Source: Bradyrhizobium sp.
GTDB taxonomy: Bacteria > Pseudomonadota > Alphaproteobacteria > Rhizobiales > Xanthobacteraceae
Direction of reading: 5' to 3'
NCBI RefSeq assembly: GCF_004799405.1
Contig: NZ_SSMW01000083.1
Coordinates: 1-34,426, forward strand
Length of the DNA stretch: 34,426 nucleotides
The number at the start of each line of letters is the position of its first letter. The stretch's first letter is position 1. Below, piece after piece: positions 34,278 through 34,426 of the stretch. The notes beneath the pieces are model-generated. The model was given only the letters and a program-made list of their open reading frames with translations. It did no database searches and was not told the origin of the DNA. The position numbers were made by a program, and so were the translations under genes.

Positions 34278-34426
34278 ATGAACTGGCTCACCAACGTCGT
34301 CCGGCCGAAGATCCGCAACATTTTGCGCCGCGAGACGCCGGAAAATTTGTGGATCAAATGCCCGGATACCGGGCAACTGGTTTTCTACAAGGATGTCGAG
34401 GCCAACCAGTTCGTGATTCCCGGCTC
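34278..34426 (+). CDS. accD: Acetyl-CoA carboxylase carboxyltransferase beta subunit, partial
   Basis: The first 49 residues of AccD run off the end of the window. AccD with AccA transfers the carboxyl group from biotin to acetyl-CoA in fatty-acid synthesis. [20 protein letters not shown] and [18 protein letters not shown] are the family N-terminus. GGAG 6 bases upstream (34268-34271) fixes the ATG. In the zinc-ribbon region only the first of the four metal Cys found in Escherichia coli AccD is kept. The trpA-accD order is typical of alphaproteobacteria. Confidence 0.95.
   Translation, partial: MNWLTNVVRPKIRNILRRETPENLWIKCPDTGQLVFYKDVEANQFVIPG

Overview
The window reads as chromosomal core DNA of an alphaproteobacterium in the Bradyrhizobium / Rhodopseudomonas group (Nitrobacteraceae). 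Support comes from the high GC content, the gene orders rpoN-hpf-ptsN, aroA-cmk-rpsA-sppA-ihfB-lapA-trpF-trpB-trpA-accD and rnd-lptC-lptA-lptB, a ROSE-type RNA thermometer ahead of an hsp20 gene (a rhizobial hallmark), and several copies of palindromic intergenic repeats. The assignment is an inference from content and order; no database search was possible.

Layout. 1-7.2 kb is a housekeeping patchwork: a small secreted protein, infC (with an AUU start), an alpha/beta hydrolase, an acyl-CoA thioesterase, queG, a glutathione S-transferase, uppP (undecaprenyl-PP phosphatase) and an NDUFA9-like Rossmann protein. Palindromic repeats separate several of them, and one supplies the last codons of queG. 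7.36-10.7 kb is a tRNA-Leu(CAG) followed by a two-gene envelope-glycan module: a methyltransferase/GT2 fusion and a GT-C membrane transferase. 10.9-14.3 kb holds a short RNase D and lptC-lptA-lptB for LPS transport. 14.4-17.4 kb is rpoN, hpf and ptsN, with a strong sigma-54 promoter match just before ptsN. 17.6-18.5 kb is a heat-shock unit (hsp20 and DUF1150) with an RpoH-like promoter and a ROSE thermometer.

18.6-22.8 kb is a complete ugpB-A-E-C glycerol-3-phosphate ABC transporter with a candidate Pho box. 22.9-25.2 kb has a CaiB/BaiF CoA-transferase, a frameshifted GIY-YIG gene, tRNA-Ala(GGC) and a FYDLN-type acidic protein with a clear terminator. 25.3-34.4 kb is the plus-strand run aroA, cmk, rpsA, sppA, ihfB, lapA, trpF, trpB, trpA and the start of accD. 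It contains three 4-base ATGA overlaps (aroA/cmk, trpF/trpB, trpB/trpA); lptC/lptA has a fourth.

No wholly new system was evident. The observations most worth a second look are the sigma-54 promoter in front of ptsN, the ROSE/RpoH control of hsp20-DUF1150, the repeat-encoded C-terminus of QueG, the tandem duplication of the lptB gene end, and the methyltransferase-GT2 fusion paired with a GT-C enzyme. No gene-free stretch exceeds about 300 bases. The longest (1118-1379, 10661-10941, 27311-27558, 5083-5303) hold leaders and promoters; apart from the sites listed I see nothing firm in them.
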